NCBI GenBank assembly: GCA_018261905.1
Contig: JAGTRU010000001.1
Span: forward strand, 186,001-250,000
Length of the DNA: 64,000 bases
Reading direction: 5' to 3'
Source of the DNA: Pseudomonadota bacterium
Lineage (GTDB): Bacteria > Pseudomonadota > Gammaproteobacteria > Burkholderiales > Rhodocyclaceae
Shown here: in pieces, positions 18,295 to 25,368 of the stretch
Numbering within the stretch: position 1 is the first letter of the stretch
Layout: each line of letters opens with the position of its first letter
Translations under genes and position numbers: made by a program
The notes under the pieces: generated by a model
Database searches by the model: none
Seen by the model: only the letters and a program-made list of their open reading frames with translations
Told to the model about the DNA's origin: nothing

Positions 18295-20646
18295 TCATTC
18301 TCCCTTTTCGTTTTGCGTGAAATTCGTTGATGTCTCGAGGCCAAAGCGGCTCAATCGTTGGCGAACCCGCTGTTCGCAGGCCATGGCGGCGGCCTGGTCG
18401 GCGATCTCGCTGCCCTGGCGCATCCAGGCGAAGGCCTGGATTTCCGCCTCGGCATTGCTGTGGCCGGCGTTCCTGAGGATATTGCGGGCCAGCCGTTCGC
18501 GTTCGCGCGGCGGAAACCAGGCGAAGGCGCCGCGCAGGGCGGGCAGGGCGCGCAGGAAATCGGTATGCGGCCAGTCGCCGACCAGATCGTCGATGGCGTT
18601 CAGGGTCTCGGCGGCAGCGCCGATTTCTTCGCGGGCCAAGGCAAAGAGGCCGGCGAGGAAATCGCCGAGCGATTCCGGCAGGCCGTGGCGCCGGATGTGT
18701 TCGGCCGGATGGTAAGCCTGCGGCGCCGGGATCGGGCTGGAGAGCAGAAAGCCGAGAGCAGCGCCGGCCAGGGCGGGCGGGGTTTCAGGGTCGGCCAGAC
18801 GGCGCGCAAAGACTTCGCCGGCAAATCCGCCATCGAGTTGCAGCCCGTCGCCGTGGCGCAGAAAATCGCGGCAGGCCTGTACGGCGCGGATCGTCGTCAG
18901 CCCGGAATCGTCGCCGACGCCTTCGATGAGCCAGAGAATACGCGCGAACAGGCTGGCGCAGAGCGGCCGCAGATTGTCGTGCAGCGTCGCGCCGAAGACT
19001 TCGCCGTAACGGTAGAGTTGCACCAGGCGCAGGCCGGTCGTGCCGAGCGCGGCCAGTTCGTGGCTGGCTTCGATGCTGGCCACCAGTTCGTCGGTCAGTT
19101 GGCCGCCGATGCCGAGCAGGCCGGCAAAGGCGGCGTCCGAGACGCATTCGGCGAGAACGTCGAGCTTTCCCGGCTGCTCGGCTGCGCGCGCCTGCAATCG
19201 CGCGGCGGCAGCGGCGGGCAGGGTGCCGCCCCAGATCGAGGCCTCGATCAGGCTGCCCTGCCAGTCGGGGTGGGTGTAGATATCGAAGCTTTCGCGTAGT
19301 TCGCGGGCATCGGTATGTTGCGGCCCCTGGCGGCGGACGATGCCGGGCAGGTCGAGGATGCGCAGTTGGTGGAGGGCGTGGGCCCCGGGCCGATCCTCCG
19401 CCTGATGCCAATCCAGTTCGATGCTGCGGGCTTTGATGGCCGGCAGGAGGTAGAGCGCAGCGAGGCGCGCCTCGACATCGGCGATCAGCGGCGGCAGCCG
19501 GGTGGCGGCGGCGAGTTGCCCCTGTCGCTCACCGGACAGGGCTCGCAGCATGGCAATCAGGACAGGCTCGGCGCCGCGTCTGACCTTGCCGGGCTCGGTC
19601 CAGGCCGGCGGAACATCGAGCGCCTCCTTGACGATGCAGGCCAGGGCCGCGTCGAGCAGGTCAGAGCGGAGCAGGGCGCGATGACCGCGCAGGCGGGCCA
19701 GGGCCTGGGTATGGGTTTGCCAGGCGATGAAATCGGCCGTGCTCAGCACCTGCCCGGCCTGGCGCAGCGCCTGGGCGATATTGCGCATGGCCCAGTCGGC
19801 GGCGCTGTCCAGGCCGTCGGCAAAAACCTTTTCGTAATAGGCCGGCGAAGGCATGCCGGCCGCGTAACCGGTGAACCGATCGAGCCGGGCGTAGCTGTAG
19901 GGCACGAGATAGCTGCCGACCCGGGCGCCTTCCGGCGGCAGCGGCACAAGCGGCCGCGTGCCGTCGGCCTCGGCGGCATGACGGCGGATCGCGCTGCCGT
20001 GCCAGCCGCCGCAGACCACCACGACGGGCCGGCCGCCGGCTGCGCGCAAGGCCCAGGCGGCGTGCTGCCCCATGAAGCGCTCCCGACCGTTTTCAGCGGG
20101 ATCTTCGATACCGTCCGGGCGCAGGCCTTCGAAATAGGTCGCCAGCACGGCATCGAGTTCGGCCGCCTCGGCCTGCTCGGCGAGTGTGTCCCAGAGGGCG
20201 TCGCGGCCTTCGGCGCCGAGCGTTTGCATGAGGTTTTCGTCGATGGCCCGGGCGCGCGCATCGAGCCCATGCGGATCGGCATAGCGATTGGCGCGTTCGC
20301 CGAAATCCGGATGCCAGGCGGGCAGGTCGCAAAACAGCGGCGTGGCATCGGTCTCCCAGGCCGTCTGCAGGGCCAGCCATTCCGGCGAATAATCGCAGAA
20401 CGGGCTGTAGGAGGCGCGCGAGCATCCTGCCTCGGCATGAAAACTGTAGATCGCGACGGGCAGGCGGTGAGCGCCACGCAGGTCGGCGATATGCAGATTG
20501 AAGTCGGCCGGGCCTTCGACCAGCACATAGGCCGGCCGCAGGCGGCGGATGCTGTCGCGCACCCGGTGTGCGCAGGCCGGCGAATGGTGGCGCACGCCAA
20601 GGACGTACAGATTGGCGGGCGGCATGGCCCCGGTCACGGCAGACAC
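18295..20646 (-). CDS. yehM: DUF5682 protein (YehM-like)
   Basis: 783 aa. The N-terminus carries VLGVRHHSPACAHRVRDSIRRLRPAYVLVEGPADFN, the hallmark of DUF5682. This resembles the His-rich start of TraB/ChaN-like erythromycin-esterase folds and hints at a metal-dependent hydrolase-like domain. A second conserved block, VVVVCGGWHGSAIRR, lies near residue 210. The remainder is helical. The start used is GTG 20646, 12 nt after the moxR stop; an ATG at 20625 is also possible. Its stop is 1 nt before the TTG of the WGR gene, so translation is probably coupled. E. coli YehM is the counterpart. Confidence 0.82.
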   Translation of the reverse strand: MSAVTGAMPPANLYVLGVRHHSPACAHRVRDSIRRLRPAYVLVEGPADFNLHIADLRGAHRLPVAIYSFHAEAGCSRASYSPFCDYSPEWLALQTAWETDATPLFCDLPAWHPDFGERANRYADPHGLDARARAIDENLMQTLGAEGRDALWDTLAEQAEAAELDAVLATYFEGLRPDGIEDPAENGRERFMGQHAAWALRAAGGRPVVVVCGGWHGSAIRRHAAEADGTRPLVPLPPEGARVGSYLVPYSYARLDRFTGYAAGMPSPAYYEKVFADGLDSAADWAMRNIAQALRQAGQVLSTADFIAWQTHTQALARLRGHRALLRSDLLDAALACIVKEALDVPPAWTEPGKVRRGAEPVLIAMLRALSGERQGQLAAATRLPPLIADVEARLAALYLLPAIKARSIELDWHQAEDRPGAHALHQLRILDLPGIVRRQGPQHTDARELRESFDIYTHPDWQGSLIEASIWGGTLPAAAAARLQARAAEQPGKLDVLAECVSDAAFAGLLGIGGQLTDELVASIEASHELAALGTTGLRLVQLYRYGEVFGATLHDNLRPLCASLFARILWLIEGVGDDSGLTTIRAVQACRDFLRHGDGLQLDGGFAGEVFARRLADPETPPALAGAALGFLLSSPIPAPQAYHPAEHIRRHGLPESLGDFLAGLFALAREEIGAAAETLNAIDDLVGDWPHTDFLRALPALRGAFAWFPPRERERLARNILRNAGHSNAEAEIQAFAWMRQGSEIADQAAAMACEQRVRQRLSRFGLETSTNFTQNEKGE

Positions 20647-20658
20647 GAAATCCGGCTT

Positions 20659-21762
20659 TCAGCCCGGCAAATGGTGACGGGCGGCGTAAAAGGCCTTCCA
20701 GGCCGCGCCCTGGCGCTTGGCGGCGCGCTGGTCAAGGTAACGGCGCAGCTTCTTCAGGTCGTCGGCGCTGTCCTTGGCAGCGGTGCCGGCCAGACATTCG
20801 ACAATATCTTCCGGCGTGCCGCTGTCGCCGCGCAGGAAATGGCCGCGCACGCCCACGGCATGGGCGACGCTGACCGCCTCGGCGGTACTCATCACCGAGG
20901 ACAGGCGCTCCATGCCCGTGCCGTCGCCGGCAACGCCTTCGCGCAACTCGCGGAAACAGGTGACGAGCACTTCCAGCACATCGTCGGCCGGCGCCTGCGG
21001 TACGCCGGAGCGGGCCAGCAGGCGCGTTGCTTCGCGTTTGACGAGAGCCAGCTCCTCATCGGCGCTGCGGATCGGAAAAACGGTTTCAAAATTGAAGCGG
21101 CGCTTGAGGGCGGCCGACATGTCATTGACACCGCGGTCGCGCGTGTTGGCGGTGGCGATCAGGTTGAAACCTTCGCGGGCGAAAAGCATGCCGGCGTCGC
21201 CCGGCAATTCCGGAATCGCCAGTACGCGGTCGGAAAGAACGGCGAGCAGGGCATCCTGGACTTCCAGCGGGCAGCGGGTAATTTCCTCGAAGCGGACGAT
21301 CTTGCCGCGCCGCATGCCCTGGTAAAGCGGCGCCGGCACCAGCGCCTTTTCGCTCGGCCCGTCATTGACCAGCATGGCGTAGTTCCAGCCATATTTGATC
21401 TGGTCTTCGGTCAACGAGGCGCCGCCCTGGATGGTCAGCGTCGAATCGCCGGCAATGGCCGCCGCCAGTAGTTCGGAAAGCAGGCTCTTGGCGGTGCCGG
21501 GCTCGCCGATCAGGAGCAGGCCGCGGGTGGTGGCCAGGGTGATCATTGCCCGCTCGACAAGTGCGGTGGGGCAGACCAGTTTCGGAGCGTGCCCATCGTC
21601 GCCGACGATGAAGCGGCGCACGGCCTTCATCGACATCTTCCAGCCCGGTGGCCGGGGAGATTTGTCTGCTTCGCTCAGGGCTTCCAGTTCTTCCCGGTAA
21701 GCGATCTCGACCGGTGGACGTTGCCAGTCGGTCTGGCTGTTGGAAATGTGGGAAGCGGTCAT
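20659..21762 (-). CDS. yehL: MoxR-family AAA+ ATPase (YehL-like)
   Basis: 367 aa. Walker A GEPGTAKS at residues 86-93, Walker B KIVRFEEI, and a sensor region IATANTRDRGVNDMS. This is the MoxR pattern, with FEE in place of DEID. MoxR ATPases work with VWA proteins to remodel or insert metal into clients, and the VWA partner is encoded three genes downstream. This is the first gene of the operon, and its promoter should lie in the 208 bp between it and the left phage junction. The prophage therefore sits directly upstream. The ribosome site is weak (AGAGAAC). Confidence 0.9.
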   Translation of the reverse strand: MTASHISNSQTDWQRPPVEIAYREELEALSEADKSPRPPGWKMSMKAVRRFIVGDDGHAPKLVCPTALVERAMITLATTRGLLLIGEPGTAKSLLSELLAAAIAGDSTLTIQGGASLTEDQIKYGWNYAMLVNDGPSEKALVPAPLYQGMRRGKIVRFEEITRCPLEVQDALLAVLSDRVLAIPELPGDAGMLFAREGFNLIATANTRDRGVNDMSAALKRRFNFETVFPIRSADEELALVKREATRLLARSGVPQAPADDVLEVLVTCFRELREGVAGDGTGMERLSSVMSTAEAVSVAHAVGVRGHFLRGDSGTPEDIVECLAGTAAKDSADDLKKLRRYLDQRAAKRQGAAWKAFYAARHHLPG

Positions 21763-21857
21763 GCGTTAGTTCTCTGGACAAATATGAACGGAAAAGAATT
21801 TCGCCGCTTGTCCTGCTGTTGGAAGCTGCCGGGATCGGCGACACCCGGCCAAATATA

Positions 21858-22355
21858 TCATTCGCATACGCCCATCTGGTGCGGATTCACAAAATAAATG
21901 CAATCCGCCTGGCCTGGCTTTGAATACTTCAGGCGATAAGGACAAACATGGCAATGTGGAATGTTTCGTGACTTTACATAATACAAAGCGTCAGGGAAGC
22001 TAGAAGCCTGTATTTGTGCGGCTTCCGCGGGTGAGGGTGTCACAAAGTTTGTGACAATTCCCAAAATTACCGCATATTTTGCCATACCGCTTATATTCGG
22101 CGCATTCGTGACAAAAGGGAGCCAGAAGGCGCGCTTCTCCTCCTTTCGCTCTGTGACTAGCTCAGAGGCGGCTATCAGGGTTTGTATATCGATATTTAGT
22201 ATCCCAGCAAGCTTTACGATAGCGTACGCAGGGAGTCCGCGCCTGTGGGCTTTTGCGGCGCTTAAAGATTCTCTTTGAAGTCCTAATTCTTCCGCTAGTT
22301 CAGAAATCGTTCCGAACTCAACTATTCCTAAGTTGATGTAGTCGCGAAGTTCCAT
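21858..22355 (-). CDS. Inovirus HTH regulator with membrane segment, reading through attL
   Basis: 165 aa from ATG 22355, with AAAGG about eight bases upstream. Residues 1-70 form a helix-turn-helix unit (ISELAEELGLQRESLSAAKAHRRGLPAYAIVKLAGILNI). A hydrophobic segment follows near 92-107 (KYAVILGIVTNFVTPSPA), a combination seen in inovirus repressor-like proteins of the DUF3693 type. Residues 123-128 (ALYYVK) are encoded by the dif half-site. The last 37 residues, rich in Cys (CHVCPY...C...C), come from host flank. In the excised circle the frame would instead continue LRKYFMKLGFLQKL and stop after 34 residues. It probably represses rep through the palindromes at 22380-22434. Confidence 0.75.
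   Translation of the reverse strand: MELRDYINLGIVEFGTISELAEELGLQRESLSAAKAHRRGLPAYAIVKLAGILNIDIQTLIAASELVTERKEEKRAFWLPFVTNAPNISGMAKYAVILGIVTNFVTPSPAEAAQIQASSFPDALYYVKSRNIPHCHVCPYRLKYSKPGQADCIYFVNPHQMGVCE
21971..21987 (+). other. Left phage-host junction (attL), half dif site
   Basis: ACTTTACATAA-TACAAA, identical to the XerD-side arm and central hexamer of the dif site at 32360. The next 11 bases (GCGTCAGGGAA) do not match a XerC arm. This is the expected product when a phage attP lacking a canonical XerC arm recombines into chromosomal dif by XerC strand exchange. The full site is regenerated at the other end. Confidence 0.85.
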
Positions 22356-22379
22356 AACTATGCCTTTCGTAATATTGAC

Positions 22380-22434
22380 GGAGCAACATGCTCCGTTTTT
22401 AATGCGCCCAGCGGAGCAAGTTGCTCCGGAGCAA
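22380..22434. promoter_or_regulatory. Operator cluster of the phage regulator
   Basis: Between the divergent regulator and rep genes lie GGAGCA-ACA-TGCTCC (22380-22394), the perfect palindrome GGAGCAAGTTGCTCC (22413-22427) and an adjoining half site GGAGCAA (22428-22434). The spacing of 33 bp between dyad centres is about three helical turns. This is the arrangement expected of a lysogeny switch controlled by the HTH protein. Confidence 0.75.
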
Positions 22435-22470
22435 AACGTTACGTGTCGACGATAGCACAAGGGGTTATGG

Positions 22471-23823
22471 ATGCGAATTCGCAAAAACAACAAACGCTTG
22501 GGTATGCCTCCCGCACAGGTTGAGGCTCTGGGTCGTTTGTCGTCTGCGGATTTCACTGCGATTAATCAGAATCTGGGCATGCCTCCCTTGACGGTTGAGG
22601 CTCTAGGTTCTTCGGTTGGCGTGGCCGCGCCTAAGGAGCGGAGCGCGAAGCGGAGCGACGCGGGCGCGGACGGCGCTCCCCCCTTACTAATAGGGGGGGA
22701 AAGTCCCGAGGTCGCTAACCCGGTAAAGTCGGCTCCGCTGATGGATTGTGCTGAGTTGGAAAGTATTTGTCTCGATCGCAATTTGAAGCCGGTCATCGTT
22801 CCCGGTGTTCGTACCCTTAAGGGTCAAAAGGTGGGTATCGATTGGGTGTCCTGCGTTTTTGAGCAAACTGCGGCATGGCGTTATTACTTGAATTCTGACC
22901 ATTTGGTCATGATGCAAAGTTGGGAACCGGTTGATGCTGAGGAAATCGCGGCTTTCGTTAAAGATATTTTTGGCTGGGTGCTGGGTATTTACGAAACTAA
23001 GGATTCCCGCTGGAAAGAATTTTCGAATGGCTTAAACGGCTATAGCTACGCAGTATCGATGCCATTGCAGGCGGGCATTGTGCATGTCGGCCATACGTCT
23101 AAAACGGTTCTCGTGACGGTGACAGGGCAGGGGGCTGTGGCGGCTAAATTAGGGTGGGAAGAGCGGCTGTACTGGTTTTTGCTGGGCGTCAATGGCTGGT
23201 TGACGCGTATTGATTGGGCATATGACGATTATGTCGGGGAAATTTACCCTGTCCGCAAAATGCGGGAATTGGCTAAGGAAGGCGCTTTTCAGCGCCAGGG
23301 TCGCCCGCCAAAAATCGAATTACGTGGTCCGTGGGAACAAGATGACCCGGACGGGTCAGGGCTGACGCTTTATATCGGATCTCGCATGTCAGGCAAGTTT
23401 GCTCGTTTGTACGAAAAGGGCAAACAGTTGGGTGATGAAAAATCGCCTTGGGTGCGTTTCGAAATCGAAATGCATAACAGCAGTTATCAGCTTGTGCTGG
23501 AAATGCTGGTTACTCCAACGAAATGGTTTGCCGGTGCCTATCCCTGTTGTGAGTGGATTGAGCAGGGCGGTGATAGGTCGTCGCTCGAATATAAAGCGCG
23601 GTCAGCTATGGCGACGATTGAGGGTTCGCTTAAGTGGATTAAGCACCAAGCGGGGGGGCATCTTGCGGCGTTGCGTGAGATGTATAGCGATCAAGAATTA
23701 TTGGATTTATTGGTGAGGCCGGAAAGTATTCCGGTGGGTCTTCAGGTCGCGGCCAACGTCGGCGATCAATGTTTAGCTCCTTCGGCTAGCTACACCGAAG
23801 AACCGGGCTTTCTTGTGGCGTAA
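22471..23823 (+). CDS. Inovirus rolling-circle replication initiator
   Basis: 450 aa. The central and C-terminal parts match the phage replication-initiation factor family (Rep_trans, as in RstA): a GIDWVSCVFE strand, WLTRIDWAYDDYVGE, RFEIEMHN and a late Tyr-containing helix. It should nick the plus origin of the replicative form. The first 60 residues are unusual: LGMPP..VEALG occurs twice (residues 10-21 and 35-46), encoded by a direct DNA repeat (22498-22534 and 22573-22609). They are followed by a basic, Gly-rich linker, so true translation may start further in. It lies 15 nt before the ssDNA-binding gene. Confidence 0.88.
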   Translation: MRIRKNNKRLGMPPAQVEALGRLSSADFTAINQNLGMPPLTVEALGSSVGVAAPKERSAKRSDAGADGAPPLLIGGESPEVANPVKSAPLMDCAELESICLDRNLKPVIVPGVRTLKGQKVGIDWVSCVFEQTAAWRYYLNSDHLVMMQSWEPVDAEEIAAFVKDIFGWVLGIYETKDSRWKEFSNGLNGYSYAVSMPLQAGIVHVGHTSKTVLVTVTGQGAVAAKLGWEERLYWFLLGVNGWLTRIDWAYDDYVGEIYPVRKMRELAKEGAFQRQGRPPKIELRGPWEQDDPDGSGLTLYIGSRMSGKFARLYEKGKQLGDEKSPWVRFEIEMHNSSYQLVLEMLVTPTKWFAGAYPCCEWIEQGGDRSSLEYKARSAMATIEGSLKWIKHQAGGHLAALREMYSDQELLDLLVRPESIPVGLQVAANVGDQCLAPSASYTEEPGFLVA

Positions 23824-23838
23824 CAGGAGTTACTAATC

Positions 23839-24141
23839 ATGCGTTTCACTGCTGAAGTCGTTGTTTCGGGTATTAAGCGTTCGAAAGGCGACATGGATGG
23901 GGTCAAATACGATTCCACCAAGTTTTATATCGATACCGATCTCGATGATCGTTCCGGGAATGCTAAGGGTAAGGCTACAACGGAATATTCGATGGGCACG
24001 TCGGAAGAGTTTCCGCGTTATGAGCATTTGCCCATGCCTTTTAAGGCGGTGGGTACGTTTTCTCAAGTGACGACCGGCAAGATTACGAAACTGGTTTTGG
24101 AAGAATTGAAGCCGGTCGCTGCCGCAAAGGTTCCTCAGTAA
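23839..24141 (+). CDS. Inovirus ssDNA-binding protein (gpV-like)
   Basis: 100 aa, preceded by AGGAG nine bases upstream. A small beta-rich protein (MRFTAEVVVSGIKRSKGDMDGVKYDSTKFYIDT) occupying the position directly after the replication initiator where gV sits in filamentous phages. It would coat single-stranded progeny DNA before assembly. Assignment rests on position, size and the strand-rich pattern. Its TAA overlaps the next ATG (TAATG). Confidence 0.75.
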   Translation: MRFTAEVVVSGIKRSKGDMDGVKYDSTKFYIDTDLDDRSGNAKGKATTEYSMGTSEEFPRYEHLPMPFKAVGTFSQVTTGKITKLVLEELKPVAAAKVPQ

Positions 24142-24341
24142 TGTTTGTTCGGCGCTATATCGTACAGGATCGTGAAAGCGGTCTGTTCCTCGGCTTCGAG
24201 GACGGGGATATAGCGCCCGTTCGTTTAGTGAAACAAGCGGTTCCGTTTGAAACCGCTGAGGGTGCCACGATGACGGCGCTTGATCATTGTGATGCCGGGT
24301 ACATCGTTTTCCCTTTTTATCTTGAGGTGAATGATGAGTGA
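24141..24341 (+). CDS. Small inovirus protein of unknown function
   Basis: 66 aa, translationally coupled to the ssDNA-binding gene by TAATG. Sequence begins MFVRRYIVQDRESGLFLGFE; acidic, with no membrane segment and one Cys. It is in the position of gpX/accessory small proteins in other inoviruses. Function not recognised. Confidence 0.65.
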   Translation: MFVRRYIVQDRESGLFLGFEDGDIAPVRLVKQAVPFETAEGATMTALDHCDAGYIVFPFYLEVNDE

Positions 24342-24606
24342 ATTTTCAAAAGCATATTTGATCGTTTTATTTGCGGTGGCTATTGCGTTGTCGTTTGATA
24401 GTCATGCTGATTCGCGCTGGCCGGTGGTTTCGTTGGAAAAATGGCCATCGGTTAGCGTTTCGGAAATTTTTCTTCCGGAACCGGTTAAATATTCGTCAGC
24501 TGGGGGTTATGGCGCGGTATCTCCTAAAAAGTATCCCCCGGTTTCGCAGGTTCGTTATTGCATGGAAAAAACCATTTACGGTTATTACAAACAGGTGGTT
24601 TGTTAA
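24334..24606 (+). CDS. Small secreted inovirus protein
   Basis: 90 aa from ATG 24334. GAGG lies six bases upstream of this codon, a better spacing than for the ATG three bases earlier. Residues 1-26 look like a signal peptide (KAYLIVLFAVAIALSFDSHAD). The mature part is Pro/Tyr-rich with two Cys near the end. It overlaps the previous gene by 8 bp and the next by one base. Probably a minor virion or periplasmic assembly factor; not recognised by family. Confidence 0.6.
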   Translation: MSEFSKAYLIVLFAVAIALSFDSHADSRWPVVSLEKWPSVSVSEIFLPEPVKYSSAGGYGAVSPKKYPPVSQVRYCMEKTIYGYYKQVVC

Positions 24607-24845
24607 TGGCTCAATGTGTTGCCGTTGATGGGGTAGGGGTGTTGCATTTGCAGGTGGGTGACCCTGCATCGTGTGGTTCTGTGTTGTTGTCATCGGTTGA
24701 ATATATTGATTTCCTGGCATCGGTTACGGCATTTGGATTTGATCTACCGTCGTTTGAACTGGCGTTTGGTGGGGGATTGGTAGTTTTTGCGGTCGGTCTT
24801 GGAGTCGGATTGGTTTTATCGGTAATTCGCAAAACGCGTTTTTAG
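24606..24845 (+). CDS. Minor coat-like membrane protein
   Basis: 79 aa, start coupled by TAATG to the preceding stop. The N-terminal domain is periplasmic-type with two Cys. A C-terminal membrane helix (FGGGLVVFAVGLGVGLVLSVI) ends in a short basic tail RKTRF, the topology of filamentous minor coat proteins (pVII/pIX class) waiting in the inner membrane. It lies directly before the major coat gene, where gVII and gIX are found. Confidence 0.65.
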   Translation: MAQCVAVDGVGVLHLQVGDPASCGSVLLSSVEYIDFLASVTAFGFDLPSFELAFGGGLVVFAVGLGVGLVLSVIRKTRF

Positions 24846-24911
24846 GTTTTTTTCATTCTCGCTGGTTTCTGAACAGGCTAGCGGGGCTAACTCTCTCGAA
24901 AGGGGAACACT

Positions 24912-25154
24912 ATGTTCAAGTCTTCTTTTTCCGGCATGAAGTCCATGTGTCGCAATGGTGCCGTCAAGGTTGCTGCCGGTATTTCGTCGCTGGTTGCTGC
25001 TGGTGCCTCGTATGCAGCGGTCGATCTGACGGCGGTTCAAACCGGTATTACCGGTGCTCAAACCAGCGGTGAAACGGTCGGCGGTTACGTCATCGCTGCA
25101 GTTGCCGGGCTGGTGGTGGTCGGTGTGATTCTGGCGATTGTTCGCAAGATTTAA
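24912..25154 (+). CDS. Major coat protein (pVIII-like)
   Basis: 80 aa with a strong AAAGGGG ribosome site. The leader carries basic residues and a hydrophobic core ending ASYA at about residue 35. The mature protein of about 45 residues starts AVDLTAVQTGITG, has a membrane helix (VIAAVAGLVVVGVILAIV) and ends in RKI. Short amphipathic N-terminus, membrane span and basic C-terminus that contacts DNA are the pVIII pattern. Intergenic spacing on both sides (66 and 5 nt) fits a highly expressed coat gene. Confidence 0.88.
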   Translation: MFKSSFSGMKSMCRNGAVKVAAGISSLVAAGASYAAVDLTAVQTGITGAQTSGETVGGYVIAAVAGLVVVGVILAIVRKI

Positions 25155-25159
25155 CGCCA

Positions 25160-25297
25160 GTGTTTGGAGTTCCGGCCGCTTTATCGGCGTTGTTGTCCGT
25201 TGCTGAGACAGTGGCCGGACTTGTTATTACCGGTGTTGTTATTGTCGAAGGGGTAGGCGTAATTCTTTCGACGATTCGTTCGATGGGCAGAAAATGA
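25160..25297 (+). CDS. Very small coat-like membrane peptide (45 aa)
   Basis: GTG start 5 nt after the coat stop. The product is almost one membrane helix (VAGLVITGVVIVEGVGVIL) followed by a basic end (STIRSMGRK), the same plan as the mature coat protein. The stop overlaps the next ATG (ATGA). It is too short for usual gene callers. I infer a minor coat (pVII/pIX-like) from topology and position. Confidence 0.6.
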   Translation: MFGVPAALSALLSVAETVAGLVITGVVIVEGVGVILSTIRSMGRK

Positions 25298-25368
25298 TTA
25301 TTTCGTTGCTTTTGGGTGCGGTATTTGCGGCGATTTTTGTTATTGCGGTCCGGATCGGCTCGTTATGA
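25294..25368 (+). CDS. 24-aa hydrophobic peptide
   Basis: ATG 25294 overlaps the stop of the 45-aa gene (ATGA), and its own stop overlaps the ATG of the adsorption protein gene (ATGA). The peptide is MIISLLLGAVFAAIF followed by VIAVRIGSL, a single short membrane helix. The double ATGA coupling argues for real translation. Comparable in size to pIX of Ff phages (32 aa). Confidence 0.5.
   Translation: MIISLLLGAVFAAIFVIAVRIGSL

Noticed and set aside
21763..21970. Additional phage sequence left of attL
   Set aside because: Because the regulator frame continues here I considered a more distal junction, but the exact dif half-site at 21971 with its partner at 32360 fits a junction there, and no other repeat pair was found.
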